From positions 472,558 through 536,557 of the forward strand of contig NZ_KB911257.1 in assembly GCF_000383415.1 (NCBI RefSeq): 64,000 bases of DNA. Reading direction: 5' to 3'. Made by a program: the position numbers and the translations under genes. Below, one piece after another: positions 17,623 to 25,115 of this stretch. Within the stretch, counting starts at the first letter, position 1. Each line of letters opens with the position of its first letter. The notes beneath the pieces are model-generated. The model worked only from the letters and a program-made list of their open reading frames with translations. It made no database searches and had not been told where the DNA came from. This stretch comes from Hyphomicrobium zavarzinii ATCC 27496. GTDB lineage: Bacteria > Pseudomonadota > Alphaproteobacteria > Rhizobiales > Hyphomicrobiaceae.

Positions 17623-18177
17623 ATGCCTTCCGACTATGCCCGTCGCGGCCGGCCAAGAGGCAGCGGCCTCGATGACCGTGTCCAGCTTCGGCGTATCGTC
17701 GAGCTGCTGGAGGCGGACCCGAATCTGAGGCCGACGACCGCTATCAAGGCTATCGGCGTCTCCGATCCTTCGACCATCCGTCGTCTCAGGGACAAGCTCA
17801 AATTGTCAGACATTCAAGGTGGCGCTTCGAACGGCGGCGAACGGGAATCTCCCGTGGTCCATCGCCCGGCCGAGCTTTTGGAAGCCCACTCCTCGCATTC
17901 GCCGGTTTCGGTTCGCCGGCCGGCGGCTTTGGGCACCGGGGCACTCGCGGAGGCCATTCCGGCCGCAAGCCCCGATGCCCATCCGTCCTGGGTTACGCAA
18001 TGGTGTGCGTTGGGCCTCTCCGCGGTGTCGTCCACCGTCGAAGCGCAGATGGCCCTCATGGAGGACCTGCTTCGGGTTCCTCACGTCGAGTCCATGTTAC
18101 GTCAGCAACTGGTGTTCAACGAAGTCGCGAAAGCGTTCTGTCTCATGAGTTCGGACGTCCGATCTACTCTTCACTGA
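17623..18177 (+). CDS. Hypothetical DNA-binding protein with AT-hook and helix-turn-helix
   Basis: A 184-residue protein I do not recognise by name. Residues 7-13 (RRGRPRG) are a textbook AT-hook core. Residues 20-60 form a probable helix-turn-helix (RRIVELLEADPNLRPTTAIK, GVSDPSTIRRLRDKLK), and residues 65-120 are low complexity. Residues 123-175 are a helical domain (WCALGLSAVSSTVEAQMALM) distantly like the helices of phasins. ATG at 17623 begins at the AT-hook. A longer frame from 17431 lacks a good ribosome site. It is preceded by about 140 bp of AT-rich DNA that may hold its promoter, and followed by a strong terminator. Confidence 0.7.
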   Translation: MPSDYARRGRPRGSGLDDRVQLRRIVELLEADPNLRPTTAIKAIGVSDPSTIRRLRDKLKLSDIQGGASNGGERESPVVHRPAELLEAHSSHSPVSVRRPAALGTGALAEAIPAASPDAHPSWVTQWCALGLSAVSSTVEAQMALMEDLLRVPHVESMLRQQLVFNEVAKAFCLMSSDVRSTLH

Positions 18178-18204
18178 TCATTGCCTAGAACCAACACTAC
18201 CCTT

Positions 18205-18230
18205 GGCCGCACCCCAAAGCGGCCTTTTTT
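18205..18230 (+). terminator. Intrinsic terminator after the AT-hook gene
   Basis: GGCCGC (18205-18210), an 8-base loop, GCGGCC (18219-18224) and six T. Confidence 0.9.
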
Positions 18231-18254
18231 CATGCCTGCTTCCGAGCGTGAGGG

Positions 18255-19421
18255 TCAGCCTTCGGCCCAGTCCGCCAGGCGGTCGAGGAAGGCGAGGCAG
18301 CGCTCGATCTCGGAGATCGCGATCCACTCGTCGGCCGTGTGAGCCTGGGCGATGTCGCCGGGGCCGCAGACGACGGAGGGAACCTTGGCGCCCTGGAACA
18401 GCCCCGCCTCTGTGGCGTAGGAGACGGCGCGCGTCTCGTTCTGTCCCGCAAGCTTGAGCGCGAGCGCGACGACCTCGGACTCGGTGTCGGCGGCGAAGGG
18501 GGGAACGCGGTTCGACTGGCGAATGACGATGTTGGCTTCCGGAGCGAGACGGCGCATCTCCGGCAGGCACTCCTTCTCGGCAAACGCGACGATACGCTTC
18601 TCGATGCCATCGACATCGAGGCCGGGCATGGCGCGCACCTCGAAGCCGAAGCGGCAGGTGGCGGGCACGATGTTCGAGGCGATGCCGCCTGTGATCTCCG
18701 TCACCTGCAAGGTGGGATAAGGCGGCACGTAACGCGTATCGGGCGGGAGCGCCATCAGCTCCTTCTCGATCGCACCTAGCTCGCCGATGAGGCGTCCCGC
18801 GACGGAGATGGCGTTGACGCCGAGGTGCGCCATGCTCGAGTGCGCGGCGCGGCCGGTGATCTCCACGGCCCAGCGGACGGGGCCTTTGTGGCCATCGACC
18901 ACATCCATTGAGGTCGGCTCGCCCACGATCACGGCGCGCGGCTTCGTGAGGCGATCCCCTAGCTCTGCGATCATCGGACGGACGCCGGTGCAGCCCACCT
19001 CCTCGTCGTAAGAAAAGACGATGTGGAGCGGCACCTTCAGCTTGCGGCGCTTGAAGTCCGGCACCATCGCCAGCACGCAGGCGAGGAAGCCTTTCATGTC
19101 GGCGGTGCCCCGCCCGTAGAGCCGGCCGTTCTCCTGGCGCACGGTGAAGGGATCGCTGGTCCAGGCTGCGGGATCGGCGGGAACCACGTCGGTGTGGCCC
19201 GAGAGGCCGATGCCAGCCACACCCTCGGGGCCGACGGTCGCGAACAGGGAGGCTTTCTCGCCGTCCTCGGTCGGCACCAGATGCGAGGTGACGCCGTGCC
19301 CGGCGAGATAGCTCTCGACGAAGGCGATCAGGGCGCGGTTCGATTTGTGGCTGGTGGTGTCGAAAGCCACGAGGCGCGTGGTGAGATCGATGGCGGAGGA
19401 AAGAGGCGCGGCGATTGGCAT
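18255..19421 (-). CDS. argE: Acetylornithine deacetylase
   Basis: A 388-residue M20-family di-zinc amidohydrolase that converts N-acetylornithine to ornithine in arginine synthesis. Metal-site motifs are GLSGHTDVVPA (His, with the catalytic Asp two residues on), GRGTADMKG (bridging Asp), SYDEEVGCTG (Glu pair), GEPTSMDVV and a late His in AQAHTADEW. The length matches ArgE of the alphaproteobacterial type. It lies 49 bp downstream of apaG on the same strand. The window also holds argH, so both late arginine steps are represented, though at separate loci. Confidence 0.92.
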   Translation of the reverse strand: MPIAAPLSSAIDLTTRLVAFDTTSHKSNRALIAFVESYLAGHGVTSHLVPTEDGEKASLFATVGPEGVAGIGLSGHTDVVPADPAAWTSDPFTVRQENGRLYGRGTADMKGFLACVLAMVPDFKRRKLKVPLHIVFSYDEEVGCTGVRPMIAELGDRLTKPRAVIVGEPTSMDVVDGHKGPVRWAVEITGRAAHSSMAHLGVNAISVAGRLIGELGAIEKELMALPPDTRYVPPYPTLQVTEITGGIASNIVPATCRFGFEVRAMPGLDVDGIEKRIVAFAEKECLPEMRRLAPEANIVIRQSNRVPPFAADTESEVVALALKLAGQNETRAVSYATEAGLFQGAKVPSVVCGPGDIAQAHTADEWIAISEIERCLAFLDRLADWAEG

Positions 19422-19470
19422 GGGGGAGCGTCAGGTTGCGGTGTTATCGGGGTGGCGAGGACGGGCAGGG

Positions 19471-19878
19471 TCAGTTGACGCTGCGCGTCGCGTAGGGGCT
19501 GTCGAGCGAAAAGGCGGGAATGGCCACGTCGAACAGGCGTCCGTTTTCGTCGGTCATCTGGTAGCTGCCGACCATGATGCCGGACGGCGTCGAAAGCGGG
19601 CAGCCGGAGGAATACGTGAAGGACTGGCCCGGCGGAATGACGGGCGTCTGCCCGACGACGCCGGGGCCGCGCACCTCGTCCGTCTTGCCGCGCGCATCGG
19701 TGATGCGCCAGATGCGGCTCTTGAGCTGCACCGTGTGTGCGCTCTCGTTGGCGATCTCGATCGTGTAGACCCAGAAGAAGTAGCTCTCGTCGGGTGTCGA
19801 CTGATCGTCCGAATATTCGGGCGTGACGCGGACGCGGATGCCGTGCGTCACCTGCTCGTATGGGGTCTCATCGGTCAC
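19471..19878 (-). CDS. apaG: ApaG domain protein (Co2+/Mg2+ efflux-associated name)
   Basis: A 135-residue ApaG/F-box-associated fibronectin-III-like fold. The family signature GPGVVGQTPVIPPGQSFTYS is clear, with SGCPLSTPSGIMVGSYQM after it. The biochemical role of bacterial ApaG is unsettled. It is linked genetically to diadenosine tetraphosphate and cobalt resistance in enterobacteria. It lies between metZ and argE, all on the minus strand. Proximity to metZ is common in Rhizobiales. Confidence 0.94.
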   Translation of the reverse strand: MTDETPYEQVTHGIRVRVTPEYSDDQSTPDESYFFWVYTIEIANESAHTVQLKSRIWRITDARGKTDEVRGPGVVGQTPVIPPGQSFTYSSGCPLSTPSGIMVGSYQMTDENGRLFDVAIPAFSLDSPYATRSVN

Positions 19879-20014
19879 AAGACGGGTCCGCCTTTTGTTT
19901 GGCTGAGCTTTACCATGGCAGGCGGCGTTTGCGTCAACGAGTTTAGGCGCGCGCGCCGGAGCGCGGCCGGCGTCATCGAGCCGGTGCCGCGTTCCTGTTT
20001 GTCTGACGCCCCCC

Positions 20015-21232
20015 TCAGCCTCCGCGTGCAGCTTTCACGGCCTGATCGAGGTCTGCCAGCAGATCCTGCTCGTTCTCGAGGCCGACCGAGAGACGCAGCA
20101 TGCCGTCGGTGATGCCGAGTTCGGCACGCGCCTCCGGGCCGATGCGGTAGTGGGTGGTGGTCGGCGGGTGGGTGATGATGCTCTTGGCGTCGCCCAGGTT
20201 GTTCGAAATTTTGATGATTTTCAGTGCGTTCTGAAGGCGGAACGCGGCTTCCTTGCCGCCTTCCACCTCGAACGCGATCATCTGTCCGCCGCCCGTCATC
20301 TGTTTCTTGGCGAGGGCGGCCTGGGGATGGTCGTCGCGGCCGCAGTAGATCACGCGGCTCACGCCTTTCGTTCCGGCGAGCTGATCGGCGATCACGGCAG
20401 CCGAGCTGCTCTGCGCCTTGACGCGCAACGGGAGCGTTTCCAGGCCCTTGAGCATCACCCAGGCGTTGAAGGGGCTCAAAGACGGGCCGGTCTGGCGGAT
20501 GAAGTCCTGCAGGTGGTCGGTCAGGAACTTGTTCGAGCAGAGCACCGCGCCGCCGAGGCAGCGGCCCTGCCCGTCGATGTGCTTGGTCGCCGAGTAGACG
20601 ACGACATCGGCACCGTGGGCGAGGGGGCGCTGCAGCATCGGGGTGGCGAAGACATTGTCGACCACGGTCGTGACCCCGGCCTTGCGGGCGATGGTGGAGA
20701 CCGCCTCGATGTCCACGAGGTCGAGCGTGGGGTTGGCGGGCGTCTCGAAGAAGAAGGCCTTGGTGTTGGGGCGCAGCGCCGCCTTCCAGGCTTCGATGTC
20801 GCGTCCGTCGATCAGGGTCGCGGCGATGCCGAAGCGCGGGCACAGGGTCTCGACGATGTAGCGGCAGGAGCCGAACATGGCGCGGGCGGCAACCACGTGG
20901 TCGCCGGCTTTGAGGAACGAGAGCAGGCCCGCGGTGACGGCGGCCATGCCGGTGGCGGTGGCGCGGGCGACCTCGGCGCCTTCGAGCAGGCGGATGCGCT
21001 CCTCGAACATGGCGACCGTGGGGTTGCCGAAGCGCGAATACTGGAAGCCGGGGTCTTCGTTCTTGAAGCGGGCCTCGGCCTGCTCGGCAGAGGCATAGAC
21101 GAAGCCCTGCGTGAGGAAGAGGGCTTCGGACGTTTCACCGAACTGCGAGCGGAGCACGCCGCCGTGAACGAGTTGCGTTTCGGGGCTCCAGCTCTCGGGA
21201 TCGGCGGTGATCGGCGTCTTCTTGTTTGCCAT
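20015..21232 (-). CDS. metZ: O-succinylhomoserine sulfhydrylase
   Basis: A 405-residue Cys/Met-metabolism PLP enzyme that makes homocysteine from O-succinylhomoserine and sulfide. The PLP lysine is in VYSATKHIDGQGR. TGMAAVTAGLLS, FFETPANPTLDLVDI and the C-terminal LSVGLENEQDLLADLDQA are family landmarks. ATG at 21232 begins MANKKTPITADPESW. A SAM-II riboswitch and intrinsic terminator lie in the 5' leader, so expression should fall when S-adenosylmethionine is high. This supports assignment to methionine synthesis rather than cystathionine metabolism. Confidence 0.93.
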   Translation of the reverse strand: MANKKTPITADPESWSPETQLVHGGVLRSQFGETSEALFLTQGFVYASAEQAEARFKNEDPGFQYSRFGNPTVAMFEERIRLLEGAEVARATATGMAAVTAGLLSFLKAGDHVVAARAMFGSCRYIVETLCPRFGIAATLIDGRDIEAWKAALRPNTKAFFFETPANPTLDLVDIEAVSTIARKAGVTTVVDNVFATPMLQRPLAHGADVVVYSATKHIDGQGRCLGGAVLCSNKFLTDHLQDFIRQTGPSLSPFNAWVMLKGLETLPLRVKAQSSSAAVIADQLAGTKGVSRVIYCGRDDHPQAALAKKQMTGGGQMIAFEVEGGKEAAFRLQNALKIIKISNNLGDAKSIITHPPTTTHYRIGPEARAELGITDGMLRLSVGLENEQDLLADLDQAVKAARGG

Positions 21233-21327
21233 GGGAGTGTCCTTCGCGCGCGGCGGGCGTTGCACCCGCTCGATTGGAGGCCGATGACGGCGCGCCGATC
21301 CGATTGGCCCGGCACGATCACGGCCAT

Positions 21328-21384
21328 GAAAAAACCCGGCTATCCTCCCCGCTGCCATGAGCCAGGGCGGACCTCAAGCCGGGT
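21328..21384 (-). terminator. Intrinsic terminator in the metZ leader
   Basis: Read on the minus strand, ACCCGGCT (21377-21384) pairs with AGCCGGGT (21334-21341) across a loop of about 35 bases, followed by six T in total (five after the stem). It lies between the SAM-II aptamer and the metZ start, so it is the likely expression platform. Confidence 0.7.
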
Positions 21385-21395
21385 CTCGCGCATGG

Positions 21396-21452
21396 GCCCT
21401 CTTTAGCGAGTTGTTTAACGTGGCTGCAAGCCGGCCGGCCAAATCACCACGA
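21396..21452 (-). promoter_or_regulatory. SAM-II riboswitch upstream of metZ
   Basis: On the minus strand the conserved SAM-II blocks occur in order: P1 5' arm plus loop CGTGGTGATTT (21441-21451), then CTTGCA, the P1 3' arm GCCACG (21419-21424), TTAAAC, and the pseudoknot tail GCTAAAGAGGG (21397-21407). This matches the metA/SAM-II motif of alphaproteobacteria. The switch lies about 165 nt upstream of metZ, a standard target gene. Confidence 0.93.
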
Positions 21453-21563
21453 TCCGCCCGTAAGCACAGGCTTGGCGGGCGGATTTGAGCGGGATTAGAC
21501 CCTCCGGGCTCTTGGCGTCAAGGGGCGCTTCGTCTAGAGCGTGCAGGGACAGGAGTTAACCCG

Positions 21564-22700
21564 ATGCCGCAAGATCCGAAAATCGCCGAGCCGGAGCCGG
21601 ATTTTCCGCTTGGGGCGGCCGTGTCCGACGGCATCTTTCCGGTGCAGACCATCCGGGCGCTGATCTCGGCGGGCGGTCTCACGGCGGCGCAGCCGTTCGA
21701 GACCGGCCAGATTCAGCCCGCCAGCGTGGACCTGCGGCTCGGGCCGCGCGCCTATCGCGTGCGGGCGAGCTTCCTGCCGGGGCCGGGCGGGGTGGTCGCG
21801 GACAAGCTTTCCGATCTCAAGCTGCACGAGTTCGACATCGAGAATGGCGCGGTGCTCGAGACGGGGTGCGTCTATGTGGTGCCGCTGCTCGAAAGTCTCG
21901 CGTTGCCGGAGAGCATTGCCGCTTCTGCCAATCCGAAAAGCTCGACGGGCCGCCTCGACGTGTTCACGCGCGTGATCGCGGATGGGGTCTCCGCGTTCGA
22001 CCTCATTCCGGCGGGATACAAGGGGCCGCTCTACGCCGAGATCTGTCCGCAGACGTTTCCTATTGTGGTGCGCAAGGGCTCGAAGCTCACGCAGCTTCGC
22101 TTCCGTCATGGCGATCCGCGCGAGACGGACGAAGGGCTTCAGCGGCTGCACGCGGCGGAGACGCTGGTCTCAGGCGCGCGCGCCGACATTCACGACGGCA
22201 TCGCGCTCTCGGTGGATCTTGCGGGCGACCGCGACGGGCTCGTCGGCTACCGGGCCAAGCGGCATACGGGCGTGGTGGATGTGGACGCGCCTGGGGCCTG
22301 CGCGATCGCGGATTATTGGGAGCCGGTGCGCGCCGACAGTCAGCGCCGCCTGATCCTCGATCCGGACCAGTTCTACATTCTGGCTTCGAAGGAGGCCGTG
22401 CACATTCCTCCCACCCACGCGGCCGAGATGATGCCGTTCAATCCGCTGGTCGGCGAGTTCCGCGTGCACTATGCGGGCTTCATGGACCCGGGCTTCGGCC
22501 ATTCGGCGGCGGGCGGCAGCGGCTCGCGCGTGGTGCTGGAAGTGCGCTCGCATACGGTGCCGTTCATTCTGGAGGACGGGCAGATCATCGGGCGGCTCGT
22601 CTACGAGCGGATGATGGCGCTTCCGGAAACGCTCTACGGCCGCGATCTGGGGAGCCACTACCAGGCGCAGGGGCTGAAGCTCTCCAAGCATTTCAAGTAG
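21564..22700 (+). CDS. dcd: dCTP deaminase, long two-domain form
   Basis: A 378-residue protein annotated in alphaproteobacteria as 2'-deoxycytidine 5'-triphosphate deaminase, making dUTP from dCTP for thymidylate synthesis. Enterobacterial Dcd is about 190 residues, so this is roughly double length, with two trimeric-dUTPase-like halves. The N-terminal half has IQPASVDLRLGPRAY and NPKSSTGRLDVFTRVI, and the C-terminal half has RRLILDPDQFYILASKE and AGFMDPGFGH. Both are beta-rich. ATG at 21564 begins MPQDPKIAEPEPDF behind an AGGAG (CAGGGACAGGAG). It is divergent from metZ. Confidence 0.9.
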   Translation: MPQDPKIAEPEPDFPLGAAVSDGIFPVQTIRALISAGGLTAAQPFETGQIQPASVDLRLGPRAYRVRASFLPGPGGVVADKLSDLKLHEFDIENGAVLETGCVYVVPLLESLALPESIAASANPKSSTGRLDVFTRVIADGVSAFDLIPAGYKGPLYAEICPQTFPIVVRKGSKLTQLRFRHGDPRETDEGLQRLHAAETLVSGARADIHDGIALSVDLAGDRDGLVGYRAKRHTGVVDVDAPGACAIADYWEPVRADSQRRLILDPDQFYILASKEAVHIPPTHAAEMMPFNPLVGEFRVHYAGFMDPGFGHSAAGGSGSRVVLEVRSHTVPFILEDGQIIGRLVYERMMALPETLYGRDLGSHYQAQGLKLSKHFK

Positions 22701-23681
22701 AGTGCATTGCGTTCGCACCCGCGTCTCCGGTTCGGAGGCGATGCGGAGATGCGGCTGGATCCCGGCCGTCGTCCGGGCGGAGCACGACGTCTCCCCGACG
22801 CGGAGCATCGCTCTGTTATGATGCCGGGATACGTTCGTGGAAGAGATGCGCTTTTCTCCACGGTGTCTGGATCCCGGCCTCCGCCGGGATGACGTTTGTT
22901 TTGTGGGAACCCGGCAGCCCAAACTCACCGTCACCCCGATGGAGATCGGGGTCCAGACGCGTTTCACACAGGGGACGCTCGGGCCGGTGTCCGGTGCCCA
23001 CCCATCACCTCTATGGCCGGGCTTGGCTCGGCCATTCAGGGGTCAGGCATTCTTCCGTTCGGACAAGCGGCCCTGGATGACCGCCTGTCGATGCGAAGCA
23101 TCGCTCCGCGATGAGGGCGGTCATGGGTGTGTTTGGAGAATGCCGCCTCCGTGCCGTTGGGCGGCCTTCATGCAATCGGCGGTCAATCGGCGGTGTGTCT
23201 GGATCCCGGCCTTCGCCGGGATGACGTTTGTTTTGTGGGACCCGGCAGCCCAGACTCACCGTCACCCCGATGGAGATCGGGGTCCAGACGCGTTCACACA
23301 GGGGACGCTCGGGCCGGTGTCCGGTGCCCTCCATCACCTCCATGGCCGGGCTTGACCCGGCCATCCAGGGGCGAGGCATTCTTCCGTTCGGACAAGCGGC
23401 CCTGGATGACCGCCTGTCGATGCGAAGCATCGCTCCGCTATGAGGGCGGTCATGGGTGTGTTTGGAGAATGCCGCCTCCGTGCCGTTGGGCGGCCTTCAT
23501 GCAATCGGCGGCGTGTCTGGATCCCGGCCTTCGCCGGGATGACGTTTGTTTTGTGGGACCCGGCAGCCCAGACTCCCCGTCACCCCGATGAAGATCGGGG
23601 GCCAGGAGCGTTTCACACAGGGGGACGTTTTCCGGCCGTGTGTCCGGTGCCCACCCATTACCTCCGTGGCCGGGCTTGGCT
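22701..23681. other. 981-bp intergenic REP array, no gene
   Basis: The space between dcd and arsR is filled by repeats: a half-REP near 22753, then 2.5 copies of a composite unit of about 320 bp (see the repeat entry). Several frames stay open, but they translate the palindromes and differ between copies, so I call no gene here. Confidence 0.8.
22863..23681. repeat. Composite REP tandem array, 2.5 copies of about 320 bp
   Basis: Copies begin at 22863, 23195 and 23513 (spacing 332 and 318 bp). Each opens with a REP palindrome of type CTGGATCCCGGCC..CCGGGATGAC (22867-22893, 23199-23225, 23517-23543). An inverted variant GTCACCCCGAT..GGGGTCCAG follows (22930-22956, 23261-23287, 23579-23605). 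Then comes a second palindrome ATGGCCGGGCTT..CGGCCAT (23013-23035, 23342-23364, half at about 23667). The first two copies end with about 150 bp of shared unique sequence (GGACAAGCGGCCCTGGATGA and beyond). Copy 3 is cut off inside the second palindrome, at the arsR stop codon. Confidence 0.88.
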
Positions 23682-24029
23682 CTAGCTGCCGCTCTTTTCG
23701 GCGTCCGGGCATTTGAGGGGTTTCGCGGCCTTGAGGATAGCGGCGACTACGCCCGGAAACTTCGCCTCGATCTCGTCGAGACGCAGGCTGTTCACGACCT
23801 CGGTGCCGCGGCGCTCGGACTGGATCAGGCCCGCTTCCCGCAAAATCTGAAAGTGATGCGACTGCGTCGACTTCGGCAGGTGCGCAGGTGCGGCCGTCGA
23901 GCAGTTGAGCGGGCAATCGCCCGTCACCAGGCGGCGCACGATCTCGAGCCGGACCGGATCGGCGAGCGCGTAGAGCACGCTTTCCAAGCGGATGGCTTCA
24001 GCCGGGGGATGTAGGAACGGTCTCTGCAC
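23682..24029 (-). CDS. ArsR-family transcriptional regulator
   Basis: A 115-residue winged-helix repressor of the ArsR/SmtB type. The core is LYALADPVRLEIVRRLV and the recognition helix STQSHHFQILREAGLI, followed by the wing ERRGTEVVNSLR. Three cysteines are present (DCPLNC near residues 38-42 and KPLKC near the end). The first pair is in the loop before the recognition helices, so thiol or metal sensing is possible but not shown. It is divergent from an SDR gene, with a dyad in between, so it probably represses that gene and itself. The REP array abuts its stop codon. Confidence 0.88.
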   Translation of the reverse strand: MQRPFLHPPAEAIRLESVLYALADPVRLEIVRRLVTGDCPLNCSTAAPAHLPKSTQSHHFQILREAGLIQSERRGTEVVNSLRLDEIEAKFPGVVAAILKAAKPLKCPDAEKSGS

Positions 24030-24064
24030 GCCTTCAGATATGGCCCAAGATTCTTAAAATTCAA

Positions 24065-24085
24065 TAGTTCGATAATCTTGAACTA
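24065..24085. promoter_or_regulatory. Candidate ArsR operator between arsR and the SDR gene
   Basis: TAGTTC and GAACTA form an inverted repeat with a 9-bp AT-rich spacer (GATAATCTT). It lies in the 157-bp divergent promoter region, 36 bp from the arsR start and about 100 bp from the SDR start. ArsR-type repressors commonly bind such imperfect palindromes near their own promoter. Confidence 0.5.
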
Positions 24086-24186
24086 CGGGATTGCCGTTCA
24101 TATGTCTGGGTGCAGCCGGGGCCAAGGTGGTGGTCGGCGCTACCAAGGTTTCTGACTATGCATATGAAATTTATGGAGAAATTTCC

Positions 24187-24960
24187 ATGGTACGTCCCCT
24201 TGAAGGCAAAATCGCTCTGGTTACGGGCGGCAGCCGCGGCATTGGCAGAGCCGTCGCGGAGCGTTTGGCCGCTGATGGCGCGCTGGTCGCGGTCCACTAC
24301 GGCAAGAACCGGCAGGCCGCTGTCGAAACGGTCTCGTCCATCACGGCTCAGGGCGGCACGGCGTTCGCAGTCGGGGCGGACCTGGCCGCCAAGGATGGCG
24401 TGAAGACCCTGTTCGCGGCGCTCGACGACGAACTCAAGGCGCGGACCGGGGCGAGCCAGTTCGACATCCTGGTCAACAATGCGGGCATCGCGCCGTTCGC
24501 AAACTTCGCGGACACCACCGAGGCGATCCTCGACGAGATCTACGCGGTGAACGTCAAGTCTGTGTTCTTCGTGGCGCAGGAGGCGTCGAAGCGGCTGCGG
24601 GACGGCGGGCGTGTCGTCAACGTGTCGAGCGTCGTCGCGCGCACGCCCTCTCCGGACCTTATCGCCTATTCGGCGCTCAAGGCGGTGATCAACAACCTCA
24701 CGCAGTCGCTGGCCGTGGTGCTCGGCGCGCGGTCGATCACGGTCAACGCGGTGGCGCCCGGTGCGATCGACACGGACATGGCGGCCGCACTCGTCAAGGA
24801 CCCGGCCATCGCGGAGCATCTCAAGAGCCAGCAGGCGCTGAAGCGGATCGGCCAGCCGGAGGATATCGCGGATGCCGTCGGCTTCCTCGCGAGCCTCGAT
24901 GCGCGCTGGGTCACGGGACAGACCGTCTATGTCTCCGGCGGCGCGGCGCTGACCATCTGA
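24187..24960 (+). CDS. SDR-family NAD(P)-dependent oxidoreductase
   Basis: A 257-residue classical short-chain dehydrogenase. The cofactor motif is TGGSRGIG near residue 14, followed by LVNNAGIAP (NNAG), the catalytic Ser in VVNVSSVVAR, and YSALK (Tyr-x3-Lys). The tail VSGGAALTI is typical of 3-oxoacyl-ACP reductase-like SDRs. The substrate is unknown. ATG at 24187 follows a GGAGAAA. It is divergent from the ArsR regulator and probably under its control. Confidence 0.9.
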   Translation: MVRPLEGKIALVTGGSRGIGRAVAERLAADGALVAVHYGKNRQAAVETVSSITAQGGTAFAVGADLAAKDGVKTLFAALDDELKARTGASQFDILVNNAGIAPFANFADTTEAILDEIYAVNVKSVFFVAQEASKRLRDGGRVVNVSSVVARTPSPDLIAYSALKAVINNLTQSLAVVLGARSITVNAVAPGAIDTDMAAALVKDPAIAEHLKSQQALKRIGQPEDIADAVGFLASLDARWVTGQTVYVSGGAALTI

Positions 24961-25115
24961 CGTAGACGGACATCGAGCTTGCCCCGGCAGTCGGCGGATC
25001 CTTCCTCCGCAACGACCGGGTGATGGAGTGAACGCGCGTGCGGGCTATCCCTGGCCTCCCCCAGAGGCACGCGCAAACCCCTGCACTCCCTCACCTGAGC
25101 CGGGGCATTTTTCTT

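Larger units (their letters stand above)
21233..21563. other. Divergent leader region metZ/dcd
   Basis: These 331 bp hold the metZ leader (SAM-II aptamer, terminator and about 100 nt to the ATG) on the minus strand and, at the right edge, a short promoter region for dcd. A GCCCGCC / GGGCGGA inverted repeat lies just upstream of the aptamer (about 21454-21483). I see no coding sequence. Confidence 0.7.

Noticed and set aside
22863-23681. Possible CRISPR array
   Set aside because: Units are about 320 bp, far longer than CRISPR repeat-spacer units, and are built of palindromic REP elements; no cas genes are present.
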